Shown here piece by piece: positions 39,409 through 48,943 of a stretch of 64,000 nt of DNA. Both the position numbers and the translations under genes were made by a program. The stretch is from JACCXG01 sp963785755 (GTDB lineage Bacteria; Acidobacteriota; Vicinamibacteria; Vicinamibacterales; 2-12-FULL-66-21): positions 248,001-312,000 of the forward strand of contig CAWAXG010000039.1 of the NCBI GenBank assembly GCA_963785755.1, in the 5' to 3' direction. Numbering within the stretch: position 1 is the first letter of the stretch; every line of letters starts with the position of its first letter. Under the pieces are notes generated by a model. That model searched no databases. It had not been told where the DNA came from and worked only from the letters and a program-made list of their open reading frames with translations.

Positions 39409-41538
39409 CTAACGCATGGGCGGGACCATCCTGATGCGCCTGATCTGCGTGCCTTCCAGGATGTTCTCGAGATCGGCTCCATTCCGCGGATTCGTTACCA
39501 GTCCAAAAACGGTGTACTCGAACTCGAGCGTCCGGTTCTCGACGAGATTGATGAAGAACTGTCCGTCGCCCGTGTCCCGGCCCCTGGTCGAAAGGCCTAC
39601 CGTACCCGTGGCATGGCGCCCATCCCGGAGCTCATCAGGCATGAACTGGTCGTCCCCCGCGTACTCGTTTGCCCGGGGACTCCCGCCCTGCACGACGAAG
39701 TTGGGGGCGACGCGGTGGAACGTGAGGCCGTCGAAGTAGTGCGCCCGCACGAGACGCAAGAATCGCGTCGACGTGAGCGTCGCGTACTGCGGATCGAGGG
39801 CGATATCGAACGCGCCGCCCGAATCGAGATCCACGCGCGCGACGAGCCGGTCGACGACCAGTTCCTCGAGCTCCTGTGCGCTCGGCGGCGGCGGACGTGG
39901 TCGCAACCGAGGCGCCGGTTGCGCGGCGCGGCCCGTCAGCGTCGTGAACGCGGCCGCGGCGGCGGTCGCGATTCTCGGATCGGAGTCGGTGAGCAGGCGC
40001 TCGAAGATCGACGCGGCCTCTCTACCGCCTTGTTCGGCGATGCGTTCCATCAACGCGAGGCGCGTGTCGCGCGACGTATCCTTCTTCTCGGCCGTGACGC
40101 GATCGAGCGCCTGGGTCAAAGCCGTCAGCAGGTGGGGGCTGTGGGGCGCACCGCTGAGGGTCATCGCGATGGTGCGGAGCAGCTGATAATCGCCGCGCCC
40201 GAGCGCCGCGATGTAAGCGGCGTCACTGTCCTCGCGCGTGAGCAGACGAAGCGGCGGCAGCGCCGCATGCCGGACGTTGTCGTCGGCGTCATAGGCCAGA
40301 AGACTCAGCGTCTCGATGTCTTTCAGCACGGCTGCCGCACGCGCCGCGTACATCCGGACCTGCCAGGTCAGATGGCGCGAGAACGACGGCATCCCGCTGG
40401 CGGCGCGATCAGGCGCGCGTTTCGCCAGCGCCACGAGCGCGTGCGTTTCCCGGTGCCACCGGCCACCGTTCGGCGGCGTCCGGACCTCGCTCGCCAGCCG
40501 TGCCGTGATCGCCTCGTCTTCCGGGCACGACTCGGCGAGCGCGTCGATTGCGGCCAGGACGATGACGTCGCGAGCATCGGAGAGTGCGTCGACGATCGGG
40601 CCGCAGCCTTCGCTTCGCGCGTTCCATCGAGCCCACGCCCGGAGACCCTCGAGGCGGACCGATGCGGCGCGGTCCTTGAGGGCCTGCGCAATCAGTTCGG
40701 TGCGCCGGTCCGCGTCCAGGGTCGAGCCGCTGCCGTAAAGCGCCAGCGCACCGAGCCGACGGATCTCCGGATTGGGCTCACGGAACGACGCGCCGACGAG
40801 CTCCTCGTCCATCATCGCAGCCGAGAGGACCGCTGCCATCGAGTGGAAGACGATCGGCTCGTCCACCGTGGGTTGCATTTCCGGAAGCCGCCACGTCGCC
40901 CCCTTTTTCAGCAGCTCCACGGTCTCGTCGCGCAGGCGGCCGATCCGCCGGTTGCGACGCGCGAGCGCTTCGAGACCCCGGGCCGCTGCCTCGCGCGGCC
41001 CTTTCGGATCGTTGAGGACCGCGCGCAGGCGATCCTCGGCCGCCGCGAACTGATCCGGAAAGTTGATCGGGAGGTTGCCGAGCACCACAGGCGACGCCGG
41101 CATGGCGATCAGATCGTTGACCGTCTCAACGACCAGATGGTGGGGAGAGGTCGTTGACGCGTGCGCGCGCAGCGTGGTGAGCAGCGCCAGCTCCGCGGTA
41201 CCGCGTATCTCGGAGTGCTGGAGGAACCCTCGCAGCGTCGGCACCAGCTCGAGCCGCTCGAACCGGCCCAGCGCCCGAACCGCATGGTGGTGCAGGTTGA
41301 GCGATGCCTTCGGATCCGGCGGCGGATCGGCTCGGCGTGCCACGGCGACCAGGAGGCTGATGTCCGCCGCGGTCGGATCGCGGGCGTCCTCGATGCGGAG
41401 AATCGCCTGCCATTTCGCAATTTCCTGGAGATTGAGCCGAACCGGCGGGGAACCCCTGACGACGGCTCGCTGAGCGTAGACGGGAAGGCCGGCCGCCAGC
41501 ATCGCGAGAACGACAATGCCGGCGGCCGGATGTCTCAT
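39409..41538 (-). CDS. Exported HEAT-repeat protein fused to a cyclophilin-type isomerase
   Basis: About 709 residues from the ATG at 41538, which opens a signal peptide (MRHPAAGIVVLAMLAAGLPV). Residues about 30-510 are HEAT-like repeats (HHHAVRALGRFERLELVPTL, REAAARGLEALARR, VRLEGLRAWARWN, NVRHAALPPLRLL). A Pro/Arg linker (APRLRPRPPPPSAQE) leads into a C-terminal cyclophilin domain (LVRAHYFDGLTFHRVAPNFV, GTVGLSTRGRDTGDGQFFIN, FGLVTN). It probably isomerises prolines on partners held by the HEAT scaffold in the periplasm. The ATG is 4 nt after the stop of the M49 peptidase, with its ribosome-binding AGGAAG inside that gene. Confidence 0.92.
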   Translation of the reverse strand: MRHPAAGIVVLAMLAAGLPVYAQRAVVRGSPPVRLNLQEIAKWQAILRIEDARDPTAADISLLVAVARRADPPPDPKASLNLHHHAVRALGRFERLELVPTLRGFLQHSEIRGTAELALLTTLRAHASTTSPHHLVVETVNDLIAMPASPVVLGNLPINFPDQFAAAEDRLRAVLNDPKGPREAAARGLEALARRNRRIGRLRDETVELLKKGATWRLPEMQPTVDEPIVFHSMAAVLSAAMMDEELVGASFREPNPEIRRLGALALYGSGSTLDADRRTELIAQALKDRAASVRLEGLRAWARWNARSEGCGPIVDALSDARDVIVLAAIDALAESCPEDEAITARLASEVRTPPNGGRWHRETHALVALAKRAPDRAASGMPSFSRHLTWQVRMYAARAAAVLKDIETLSLLAYDADDNVRHAALPPLRLLTREDSDAAYIAALGRGDYQLLRTIAMTLSGAPHSPHLLTALTQALDRVTAEKKDTSRDTRLALMERIAEQGGREAASIFERLLTDSDPRIATAAAAAFTTLTGRAAQPAPRLRPRPPPPSAQELEELVVDRLVARVDLDSGGAFDIALDPQYATLTSTRFLRLVRAHYFDGLTFHRVAPNFVVQGGSPRANEYAGDDQFMPDELRDGRHATGTVGLSTRGRDTGDGQFFINLVENRTLEFEYTVFGLVTNPRNGADLENILEGTQIRRIRMVPPMR

Positions 41539-41542
41539 GCAA

Positions 41543-43610
41543 TCACTTCCTGCGGCCGGAATACTCCAGCATCTGGGTCGTGAGATCAAGCGGGTACGAG
41601 ATTTCGACGTCCGTGATCTTGCCGTCCGCGCCCTTCACCGCTTCGAGCCTCGGCTGCACGAATCCCGTGTACGAAGGCATGTCGAGCTTCTCGACCCGCG
41701 CGACCACCTCGTCACGCAGCTTCGGGTCGAAGTGCACGCCATAGCTGTCGAAGAGCTCTTTGGACGCGTGATAGTCCCCTTCGGCCTTGATCCGCTGCAC
41801 TTCCGCGAGCAGCCGGCCGACGCCCTCGTTGAAGGCCTTGACGTCGGTCATCACGTAATAGGTCTTGCCGTCCCGCTGCCTGACCTCGATTGCCTTCGAG
41901 TTGGCCATCAGCCACCGCACGATCATCTGGCGGTTGCGCATGTGATCTTCCTCGATCTGCGTGCCCTCGCGGATGCGGCGGAGCTGGGCCAGCGCGTTGC
42001 GCGTATACCCCTCGTATTCGGCGCGCACGATCTCGGTCTGGTCTTTGGCGTCGACGATGCCCAGCTCGGCCAGCTTCGGACTGGAGACGAAGTAGAGCGC
42101 GACGAGATCCGCGCGCGCCTCCTCGAGCGCCGAGTACTGTTCCTTGAGCGCTGTCTGCGGGCTGCCTTTCAGCTTCTCGGAGATCTTGCCCGAGGCGTGG
42201 CCGATGACCTCGTGCATGTTGGTCGTCAGCTCGCTCGCCAGGCTGTTCCACTTCTCGGCGCGCGCGGCTTCTTCGTCCGTCCACGCGAACTCTCGCCGGA
42301 ACGCCGCCGAGGTGGACTTGTCATAGGCCTCGTTCACATTCGAGAGCGACACGGACTTGCTGCCGTGCTTCTCGCGAATCTCCTGGTCGTTCGGGAGGTT
42401 GATGCCAACTGGTGTAATCGGGCCGGAATCGCCGGTCTCCACGACGACGTCGATGGCATTCGCGGTGATGCCGCGCACGCCCTGCTTCCGGGTACTGCGG
42501 GTCCCAGGGCATCCGGTCCTCGAACCACTGCGCGTTTTCAGCGATCTTGCGAATGTCCTCGGTCTTGTCGCGGTTGACGAAATAGACGAGCGCCTCCCAC
42601 GAACCCTTGTGTCCGCGCGGGTCCATGTAGACCTCGACGAAACCATTGATGGTGTCCACCGGCGAGTTCTTGTCCTGCACCCAGGCGATGTCGTACGCGA
42701 CGCGATCCGGGGTCTCACCGGTCTGGTACCACTTGATCAGCGCCTTGAGCGCCGTCGCCATCGATGGCGTCGCATGGGGAATCGCGGCTTCGAGATGCTG
42801 GACGATCCGCTTGATCTCCGCGTCGTACCGGCCGCCGATCTTGTACACCTCTTCGACGAGCGTGCCATCGGGCCGCTTCACCAGACGCGAGTTGAGCGGA
42901 TAGCGCTCCTCGAAGCGTTCAACGTCCTTCATGGTGACGTTGACGTAGAGATTGTTCGCGCTCTCCTTCAGGATGTCCTTGCCGGGTCCCGGCGTCTTGT
43001 TCGTGACGATGGGATCGACCTTCGGGTCGAAGAACATCGGCTGCAGCCGCTGGAGCATCGCCTGCTGGGTCTCGCCTTTGCGGACCGAAAACCTGGCGCC
43101 GGCCTTCTCGGCCGCCGCGGCCGCGGCGGAGAACGCGGCGGGCGTGCACTTCAGCACGAACTTCCGCGCGGTGAGGTTGTTGTACGGGCCCGTATTCAGC
43201 CAGAACAGCTTCGTGTACCGCTGTATCTCCGTGAGGGTCTTCGGATCGACGCCTGATGAATGCGTGAGGATTTCCTCGAGGATGCCGCGCATCTCGAGGT
43301 TGTGCGCGTAGCGCTGGTCGTAAAAGATGTCGCGGCCGGCGAGCGCCGCCTGATAGAGGTGCCAGATCAGCAGCTTCTGATCGAGCGGCAGTTCGGAAAA
43401 GCCGTCGGCGTACAACTGCGCGACGGCCGCATCGTCTACCCGCTCGAGCAGGTATTTGCGATCGGTTGACGGCGCCTGATCCACGGCTGCCGGCGGCACG
43501 AAGCCGGGCACAGCTTCCGCCGGAGTATCGGAGGAACGCGAACCCGATCCGCTCAGGCCCGCCGCGAGTACGAGTGACATGCCCACTCCCATCAAAAGAC
43601 AAGGCTTCAT
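41543..43610 (-). CDS. Exported M49 (dipeptidyl-peptidase III-like) metallopeptidase, apparent +1 frameshift
   Basis: This is a dipeptidyl-peptidase III relative. The N-terminal frame has a signal-like start (MKPCLLMGVGMSLVLAAGLS) and runs to WDPQY; the second frame carries RKQGVRGITANAIDVVVETG, the M49 zinc motif HEVIGH and the second motif EEARADLVALYF. Deleting one base in the G run at 42490-42492 joins them into about 688 residues with no overlap or gap, typical of bacterial M49 proteins. The break is again at CAGTAC. Its ATG overlaps the stop of the MBL nuclease gene by four bases, and the HEAT-cyclophilin gene follows within 5 nt. It should remove dipeptides from the N-termini of oligopeptides. 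Confidence 0.9.
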
Positions 43611-45064
43611 GATTCAAGTGTAACGAGTTCGCCGAGCTCGGGCATGTGAACGTTCCAGCCGAGCTTTTCGCGAATGGTGCCGGCGAGGGCGTCCATCGGT
43701 GCCGTCTCGCCATGAACCAGAAAGGTCCGCAGCGGCGGCCGCTCGAACCCTCCGAGCCATCGCAGGATCTCGCTCGAGTCGGCGTGGGCGGACATGGACT
43801 CGATCCGTCCAACACGGCATTGGACCGGAACCTGCTGCCCATGAATCGTCACGCTCGGTGCGCCGTTGAGCAGCTGCCGCCCGCGTGTGCCCGCGGCCTG
43901 AAAACCGACGAGCAGCACGGTGTTCCTCGGGTTGGGGAGCGCCGCTTTCATGTGATGCAGCACCCGACCGCCGGTCGCCATCCCGCTCGACGAAATGACG
44001 ATCGCCGGCATGGCCGATTGCGTCAGCTGCTTCGATTCGGCGGACGACTCGATGGCGCGGAACCGCTCGGTGCAGAACGCGCAGACACGGCGCTCCTGTC
44101 CGGCACGCTCGCGGCGTCTGGCAGGCGAATCGTGCGCCGTCTCGTCGTGGGGCGCCTTCTCGTCCCGCGATTCGGGCTGCAGCTCAGGGTCGAGCTCGTT
44201 CAGCCGCTCGCTGTAGCGGGCGAGCGCCTCCAGGGCCATCGGGCTGTCGAGAAACACCGGCAGCACCGGGATGCGCTTCTGTTGTTCGAGGCGGCCGATC
44301 CAGTAGAGGAGCTCCTCGACCCGGCCGATCGCGAAGGACGGAATGATCAGCTTGCCGCCGCGCTCGGCCGTCTCACGAATCACCGAGGCGAGATGATCAC
44401 CGTCATCGTCTCGTTCGTGGACGCGATCGCCATATGTCGACTCGACGAGCAGATAGTCGGCTTCGGCCACGGGAACCGGATCGGGCAGGACCGGCCGATC
44501 GTACCGTCCGAGGTCGCCGCCGAAGAGGATGGTGAGACCAGCAGTGCGAACCCGAACGTAGGCCGAACCCAGGAGATGCCCGGCGCTCAGAAAGTCCACT
44601 TCGACTCCGTCAGCGACCGGAATCGCGCGCTCGTAGCCGACCGGCTGCAGCAGCGAGACGGCCCGGAACGCATCCGTCTCACCATACAAGGGCAGCGCCG
44701 GCGAATGTTTCGAGAACCCATGGCGATTGGCGTTCGCCGCGTCCTCTTCCTGAATCCGTCCGGAATCGGGCAGGACGATGCGGCAGAGATCGCGCGTGCC
44801 GGCCGTGCAGAAGACGCGCCCGCGGAATCCCTGCAGCACCAGTCGCGGCAGATAGCCGCAGTGATCGAGATGCGCGTGCGTCAGCACGATCGACGAGAGC
44901 GAGGAAGCAGGAACCGGCAGGTCCTGCCAGTTCTTTTCGCGCAGCTCTTTCAATCCCTGGAACATGCCGGCGTCGATGAGGACGCGGGCCTTGCCGGTGT
45001 CGAGGAGGTATTTGGAGCCGGTCACCGTCCGCGCGGCGCCAAGGAAGGTCACTGTCAGCGGCAC
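43607..45064 (-). CDS. Metallo-beta-lactamase/beta-CASP RNA-processing nuclease
   Basis: The 485-residue cytosolic protein has the MBL zinc motif THAHLDHCG (His63, His65, Asp67, His68), the later SAGHLLGSAYV, GDLGRYDRPVL, a beta-CASP domain (LVESTYGDR, LIIPSFAIGRVEELLYWIG, FLDSPMALEAL, ISSSGMATGGRVLHHM) and the closing IESMSAHADSSEILRWL and FLVHGE. This is the CPSF73/archaeal-type MBL-beta-CASP group, with endonuclease or exonuclease activity on RNA. A charged insert (ELQPESRDEKAPHDETAHD) lies in the beta-CASP region with two cysteines. The start is GTG with AGGAGA upstream at 6 nt. Confidence 0.93.
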   Translation of the reverse strand: MPLTVTFLGAARTVTGSKYLLDTGKARVLIDAGMFQGLKELREKNWQDLPVPASSLSSIVLTHAHLDHCGYLPRLVLQGFRGRVFCTAGTRDLCRIVLPDSGRIQEEDAANANRHGFSKHSPALPLYGETDAFRAVSLLQPVGYERAIPVADGVEVDFLSAGHLLGSAYVRVRTAGLTILFGGDLGRYDRPVLPDPVPVAEADYLLVESTYGDRVHERDDDGDHLASVIRETAERGGKLIIPSFAIGRVEELLYWIGRLEQQKRIPVLPVFLDSPMALEALARYSERLNELDPELQPESRDEKAPHDETAHDSPARRRERAGQERRVCAFCTERFRAIESSAESKQLTQSAMPAIVISSSGMATGGRVLHHMKAALPNPRNTVLLVGFQAAGTRGRQLLNGAPSVTIHGQQVPVQCRVGRIESMSAHADSSEILRWLGGFERPPLRTFLVHGETAPMDALAGTIREKLGWNVHMPELGELVTLES

Positions 45065-45121
45065 ACTGAATCTCCTGACGTCGCTCCGCTTCGAGCGACT
45101 CGAGCAATCGGCTGCTTCGGC

Positions 45122-46075
45122 CTAGGCAAAGAGGGCGACCTGCCCGCCTGTATGCCAGAAGAGCACCGTGTCAGACGGCCGGAAAGCCCCCTCGCGCATG
45201 CGCGCAATGAGACCAGCCATCGCTTTTGCCGTATACGTGGGGTCGAGGAAAACTGCTTCGGTGCGCGCCGTCAACGACAACGCTTCGCGCGACGCCTCCG
45301 TGCTGATGCCGTACCCGTCGCCGACGAATCGATCGTCCACGTCGATGTCGACATCGCGCGGGGACTCGCCGGCGAGCTCGAACAGACCGTTGACGATCCG
45401 CCGGATGTCATTCGCGAGCCCGTCCGACCGTTCGTCGGCGCTGATGCCGATGACCCGTGTCCGCACCCCGGCCATCGCACAGCCGGCAGCGAGACCCGCC
45501 TGCGTGCCGCCCGATGAGGTCGCATGGATGATGACGTCGGGAGGCTCGATCTGGTCGAGCAGCTCGGCAAGGGCCATGGCGTACGCGGCAGCGCCGAGCG
45601 GCGTGGACGCGCCGATCGGGACGACGTACGGCTTGCGTCCGGACCTCCGGAGCTCGTCGGCCGCGGCCTCGACCGCGGCTGCGCGCTCGCCGCGTGTGGA
45701 CACATGACGGACTTCCGCGCCGAGCAGGTGATCCAGCAGCGCATTGGCCGTCGGCGTCGGACCGGGCTGGCCGTTCGCGACGATCACGCATCGCATGCCG
45801 AGCTTCGCCGCGACAGCGGCAGTGACCCGGGCATGGTTGGACTGAATCCCGCCGCTCGTGACGAGCGTATCGTGGCCGCACCGTCGTGCTTCAGCCGCCA
45901 CGAGCCGCATCTTGCGGACCTTGTTTCCGCCGAACGCGAACCCAATCGCATCGTCGCGCTTGACGAGGAGACGTGGTCCGCCACCGAGGGCGGCCTGCAG
46001 GTTCGCGAGCTCCTCGACGGGCGTGGGTGCGGGCGCGAGCGGCACCGACGGAAGCGCGGCGAGGGCCCGGAGCAT
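45122..46075 (-). CDS. PLP-dependent D-cysteine desulfhydrase/ACC deaminase-like enzyme
   Basis: The 317-residue PLP enzyme of fold type II has its internal aldimine lysine in GFAFGGNKVRKM (Lys52), then SGGIQSNHARVTAAVAAKLG, the phosphate-binding ATSSGGTQAGLAAGC and a C-terminal FWHTGGQVALFA. The last motif is typical of D-cysteine desulfhydrase and ACC deaminase. Which amino acid it acts on cannot be decided from the sequence. It is the first gene in the minus-strand run that continues through the nuclease and M49 genes, and it is divergent from the MTHFR-like gene with a 48-bp spacer. Confidence 0.88.
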   Translation of the reverse strand: MLRALAALPSVPLAPAPTPVEELANLQAALGGGPRLLVKRDDAIGFAFGGNKVRKMRLVAAEARRCGHDTLVTSGGIQSNHARVTAAVAAKLGMRCVIVANGQPGPTPTANALLDHLLGAEVRHVSTRGERAAAVEAAADELRRSGRKPYVVPIGASTPLGAAAYAMALAELLDQIEPPDVIIHATSSGGTQAGLAAGCAMAGVRTRVIGISADERSDGLANDIRRIVNGLFELAGESPRDVDIDVDDRFVGDGYGISTEASREALSLTARTEAVFLDPTYTAKAMAGLIARMREGAFRPSDTVLFWHTGGQVALFA

Positions 46076-46084
46076 CTCCCGCAG

Positions 46085-46090
46085 TATACT
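46085..46090 (+). promoter_or_regulatory. -10 element (TATACT) upstream of the MTHFR-like gene
   Basis: TATACT lies 6 nt before an in-frame TTG at 46097 and 33 nt before the GTG at 46124. The first distance suits a leaderless TTG start, the second an ordinary leader. Confidence 0.5.
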
Positions 46091-46123
46091 TTTCGTTTGG
46101 CCTTACGCTCCGAAGCCGCTGCC

Positions 46124-46987
46124 GTGTCGTCGCCGTCGTTTCTCGATCGCCTTCGCGCCGAACCATCGGTCATTGCCGCCGAGCTGCGTCCGCCACGGGC
46201 GGAGCTCGGCGCCACGGCAAGCATGGACGCCTGGATCGACACCTATCACGCCGTGCGCAGCCTGACGCGGGGCGGCACGCCGGTGTTCCTCACCGACAGC
46301 GCCGTCGGACTGAAGGAAGAGGACAACCTGCGGCACCTCGTGAGCAACATGGGCGCCGACGTCCCGCACAGCGCCGTAGTGCCGTTCCTGACCTGCAAGC
46401 ACCCGATGGATTACTGCATCGCCTATGCGGATCGCGCGATGGAGGAAGGATTCGAGGCGCTCGTCGTGCTCGGCGGAGACAAAAGCGTCGGCCCGCCCCG
46501 CTGTGTCGAGCACGGCTGGCAGCTGCGTGAGGAGATCAGGGCCCACCAGCCGCATCTGTCATTGGGCGGATGGGCCAACCCGCATTCGAATCCGAGCGAA
46601 CAGGTGAGCCACCTGCTCGATCCTCGATCGACCGCAGAGTTCTACCTGACCCAAATCGTCTCGCACCACAGCAAAGCGGGCGTGAAGGCATTCGCCGAAG
46701 AGGCGGCTCGGCGGAACCTCACGATGCCGGGGATGTTCGGCGTCTTCTACTACCGGTCGGCCAATCCCAGAACGCTCGCGACTCTCGAGAGCTTCCTGCC
46801 CGTACCGACCGCCGAGTTGAAAGAGGAGTTCGCCGCCGGCAGCACGCCCGACGCCATCTGCGCGCGCAGCATCCGCGAGCTGCGGGAGGCCGGCGCCCGC
46901 CATTTCTATGTCAGCAACCTCCCGCTGCAGCGCGCCGCGGTGACCCTGAACCGGATCCTGACGCTGGCGTCGGCGCCGGCGGAGTGA
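46124..46987 (+). CDS. Methylenetetrahydrofolate reductase-like TIM-barrel protein
   Basis: About 287 residues from the GTG at 46124; an in-frame TTG at 46097 with a nearby -10 box is an alternative. The protein begins FLDRLRAEPSVIAAELRPPR, with the E-x-x-P-P-[KR] strand-1 motif of MTHFR. It continues with GGTPVFLTDSAVGLKEEDNL, VVPFLTCKH, a strand ending FEALVVLGGD and LSLGGWANPHSNPSEQ, then FYLTQIVSHHSKAG. It looks closest to the FAD-independent, mycobacterial-type reductases. If so it would supply methyltetrahydrofolate for MetH, but the assignment is by motif only. Confidence 0.65.
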   Translation: MSSPSFLDRLRAEPSVIAAELRPPRAELGATASMDAWIDTYHAVRSLTRGGTPVFLTDSAVGLKEEDNLRHLVSNMGADVPHSAVVPFLTCKHPMDYCIAYADRAMEEGFEALVVLGGDKSVGPPRCVEHGWQLREEIRAHQPHLSLGGWANPHSNPSEQVSHLLDPRSTAEFYLTQIVSHHSKAGVKAFAEEAARRNLTMPGMFGVFYYRSANPRTLATLESFLPVPTAELKEEFAAGSTPDAICARSIRELREAGARHFYVSNLPLQRAAVTLNRILTLASAPAE

Positions 46988-47045
46988 GCGGCGGATAGCC
47001 GCTCACCACACGGACGCCGCGGCTCCCCGCCCGGCGCACGCGCAG

Positions 47046-47051
47046 TACAAT
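47046..47051 (+). promoter_or_regulatory. -10 element (TACAAT) upstream of the zinc-ribbon gene
   Basis: TACAAT overlaps the ATG at 47050 and is 7 nt before an in-frame GTG at 47059. This suggests that the true start is the GTG on a leaderless transcript. Confidence 0.45.
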
Positions 47052-47706
47052 GTGGCGCGTGGCTCGTGTATTTCGTGCCGGCGATTCGGTCGAGGACTTC
47101 TGCCGCGCGTGCAAGACGGATCGCATGCATACGGTCATCGCGGCAGATCCCGAGGGTCGGCCGCTGCGCGTCGTCTGCGGCTTCTGTGACAGCGAGCACA
47201 ACTACAGGGGAGGGCCGCGCATCGGCGCCGACGAGCCCGCGGCGCGGGCGCCCTCTTCGCCGGCGGCGTCATCTCGTGGCGCGCGGACCGATCGCGAGCC
47301 GTTTCCGATTGTCAGCGACCGGGAAAGGATTGCTCCCACGATGACTGTTCCTTCCGCCGACGGCGATGTCGATCTCGAGATGGTGCTGCGACGCATCATC
47401 CGCGAGGAAACCGGGATCACCCCTGCCGTGCCCTCGGAGAAATGGCGGGGCGGCTCGATGGTGCTCAAGCCGGGGAACGCACAACTGCAGGAGAAGAGCT
47501 GGCCGATCGAGACGTTCTTTCACAAGGTGGTGATGCTGAGGAACCGCCTCCGCACGCTCGAGCAGCAGGTCAACGCCACCGACCTCCCTGAAGACGTCAA
47601 GATCAAGCTGCAGGGATACATCAGCGGATGCTACGGCACGCTGACCAGCTTCAACGTGCTCTTCGCGGACGAGGACGATCAGTTCCGCGGCTCGGGTGGC
47701 GACTAG
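47050..47706 (+). CDS. Zinc-ribbon protein of unknown function
   Basis: The 218-residue protein is not one I can name. Two cysteine pairs near the N-terminus (DFCRACKTDRMHTVI and VVCGFCDSEHNY) form a likely zinc ribbon. A long Ala/Pro/Ser linker follows, then a helical C-terminal domain (VDLEMVLRRIIREETGI, IETFFHKVVMLRNRLRTLEQ, LPEDVKIKLQGYISGCYGTL). The start may be the GTG at 47059 rather than the ATG at 47050. The stop overlaps the start of the aminotransferase gene by 11 bp, so the two genes are translationally linked. Confidence 0.75.
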   Translation: MWRVARVFRAGDSVEDFCRACKTDRMHTVIAADPEGRPLRVVCGFCDSEHNYRGGPRIGADEPAARAPSSPAASSRGARTDREPFPIVSDRERIAPTMTVPSADGDVDLEMVLRRIIREETGITPAVPSEKWRGGSMVLKPGNAQLQEKSWPIETFFHKVVMLRNRLRTLEQQVNATDLPEDVKIKLQGYISGCYGTLTSFNVLFADEDDQFRGSGGD

Positions 47707-48922
47707 CGAGACTGCCTGCTTGGGTGAACATCTCGATCGCGTGCCGTTCTCGGGCATCATCCGCATCCGCGACATGATGTATTCGGTCGCGGATCCGTTC
47801 CGGCTGGATCAGGGGGACGTGAGCTTCGACGCGCCGGACACGGTCAAGATCGCGATGCATCGCGCGATCGACTCGAATCACAGCCACTACCTCCAGACCA
47901 CCGGCCTGCCCCGCCTGCTCGAGCTCATCGCCGGCAAGCTGCGGCGCACGAACCGGATCCCGATTGACTCGCCCGACGAGATCATGGTGACGACGGGCGG
48001 CATCCACGCGATGTATCTGGCCTGTCAGGCGCTGCTCGAGCCGGGCGATGAGGTGGTGATCCCGGATCCGACCTGGCCGCCCTGCGCCGGCAACGTCCAC
48101 GCCGCGCTGGCAAGGCCTGTCGGATGTCCGCTGCACGAGCGCCTCGGATGGCGCTTCGACTTCGACGAGCTCGAACGGTGCATCACTCCGAAGACCCGCG
48201 CAATCTACGTCAATTCGCCACACAACCCGACCGGCGGCGTGCTGACGCGCGACGACATCGAGCGCCTCGCCGCGATCGTCGCGGAACGGAAGCTCTGGCT
48301 GATCTCCGATGAAGCCTACGAAGACATCCTGTTCGACGACGCGGAGCACATCAGCCCTGCGTCGCTGCCCGGCATGTACGAACGGACGTTGTCGGTCTTC
48401 ACGTTCAGCAAGTCGTACGCGATGACCGGACTGCGACTCGGGTACGTGGCGGTCAAGGATCCGAAGCTGCGCGAGCGGATGAAGAAGGCGCTGTTCTATA
48501 CCTGCACCAACGTGACATCGGTCGTGCAGTTCGGCGGAATCGGTGCGCTGGAAGGGTCGCAGGATTGCATCGCCGCATTCCGGACCGAGCTCGAGGCGCG
48601 CAGGGATCTGTTCTACTCGGGGATTCGCGAGCACGCCGGCGATGTCCTGTCCGGCACGCCGCCGCGTGGGGCGTTCTACGCGTTCCTGCGCGTCAATCCG
48701 CGCTGGCGGCCGGGCGCGGATTCCCCGCAGTCGCTTTCATGGGCAACGGCCGAGCATCTGATTTCCCGCGGGCGGATCGGGTGCATCCCCGGGGTCGATT
48801 TCGGGCCGACCGGCGAAGGCTACGTCCGTTTCTGCTTCGCTCGAGACCGACGTGAGCTGACCGGCGCACTGTCGTCGATGCGCGAGCTTTTCGCCGGCGC
48901 GGCTTCGGCGTTCGTGGAGTAG
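47696..48922 (+). CDS. Class I/II PLP-dependent aminotransferase
   Basis: The 408-residue fold-type I enzyme has the family landmarks: DQGDVSFDAPDTVK, GIHAMYLACQALLEPGDEVV, PDPTWPPCAGN, VNSPHNPTGGVLTRDD, the acidic SDEAYEDILFDD, the PLP lysine in FTFSKSYAMTGLRLGY and a final YVRFCFARDRRELTGAL. It is an aspartate/aromatic-type aminotransferase; the amino acid cannot be fixed. The GTG start at 47696 overlaps the upstream zinc-ribbon gene. It converges on an SDR gene. Confidence 0.9.
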   Translation: MATSETACLGEHLDRVPFSGIIRIRDMMYSVADPFRLDQGDVSFDAPDTVKIAMHRAIDSNHSHYLQTTGLPRLLELIAGKLRRTNRIPIDSPDEIMVTTGGIHAMYLACQALLEPGDEVVIPDPTWPPCAGNVHAALARPVGCPLHERLGWRFDFDELERCITPKTRAIYVNSPHNPTGGVLTRDDIERLAAIVAERKLWLISDEAYEDILFDDAEHISPASLPGMYERTLSVFTFSKSYAMTGLRLGYVAVKDPKLRERMKKALFYTCTNVTSVVQFGGIGALEGSQDCIAAFRTELEARRDLFYSGIREHAGDVLSGTPPRGAFYAFLRVNPRWRPGADSPQSLSWATAEHLISRGRIGCIPGVDFGPTGEGYVRFCFARDRRELTGALSSMRELFAGAASAFVE

Positions 48923-48943
48923 CCCGGCGGCGCGGGCCCGTGA

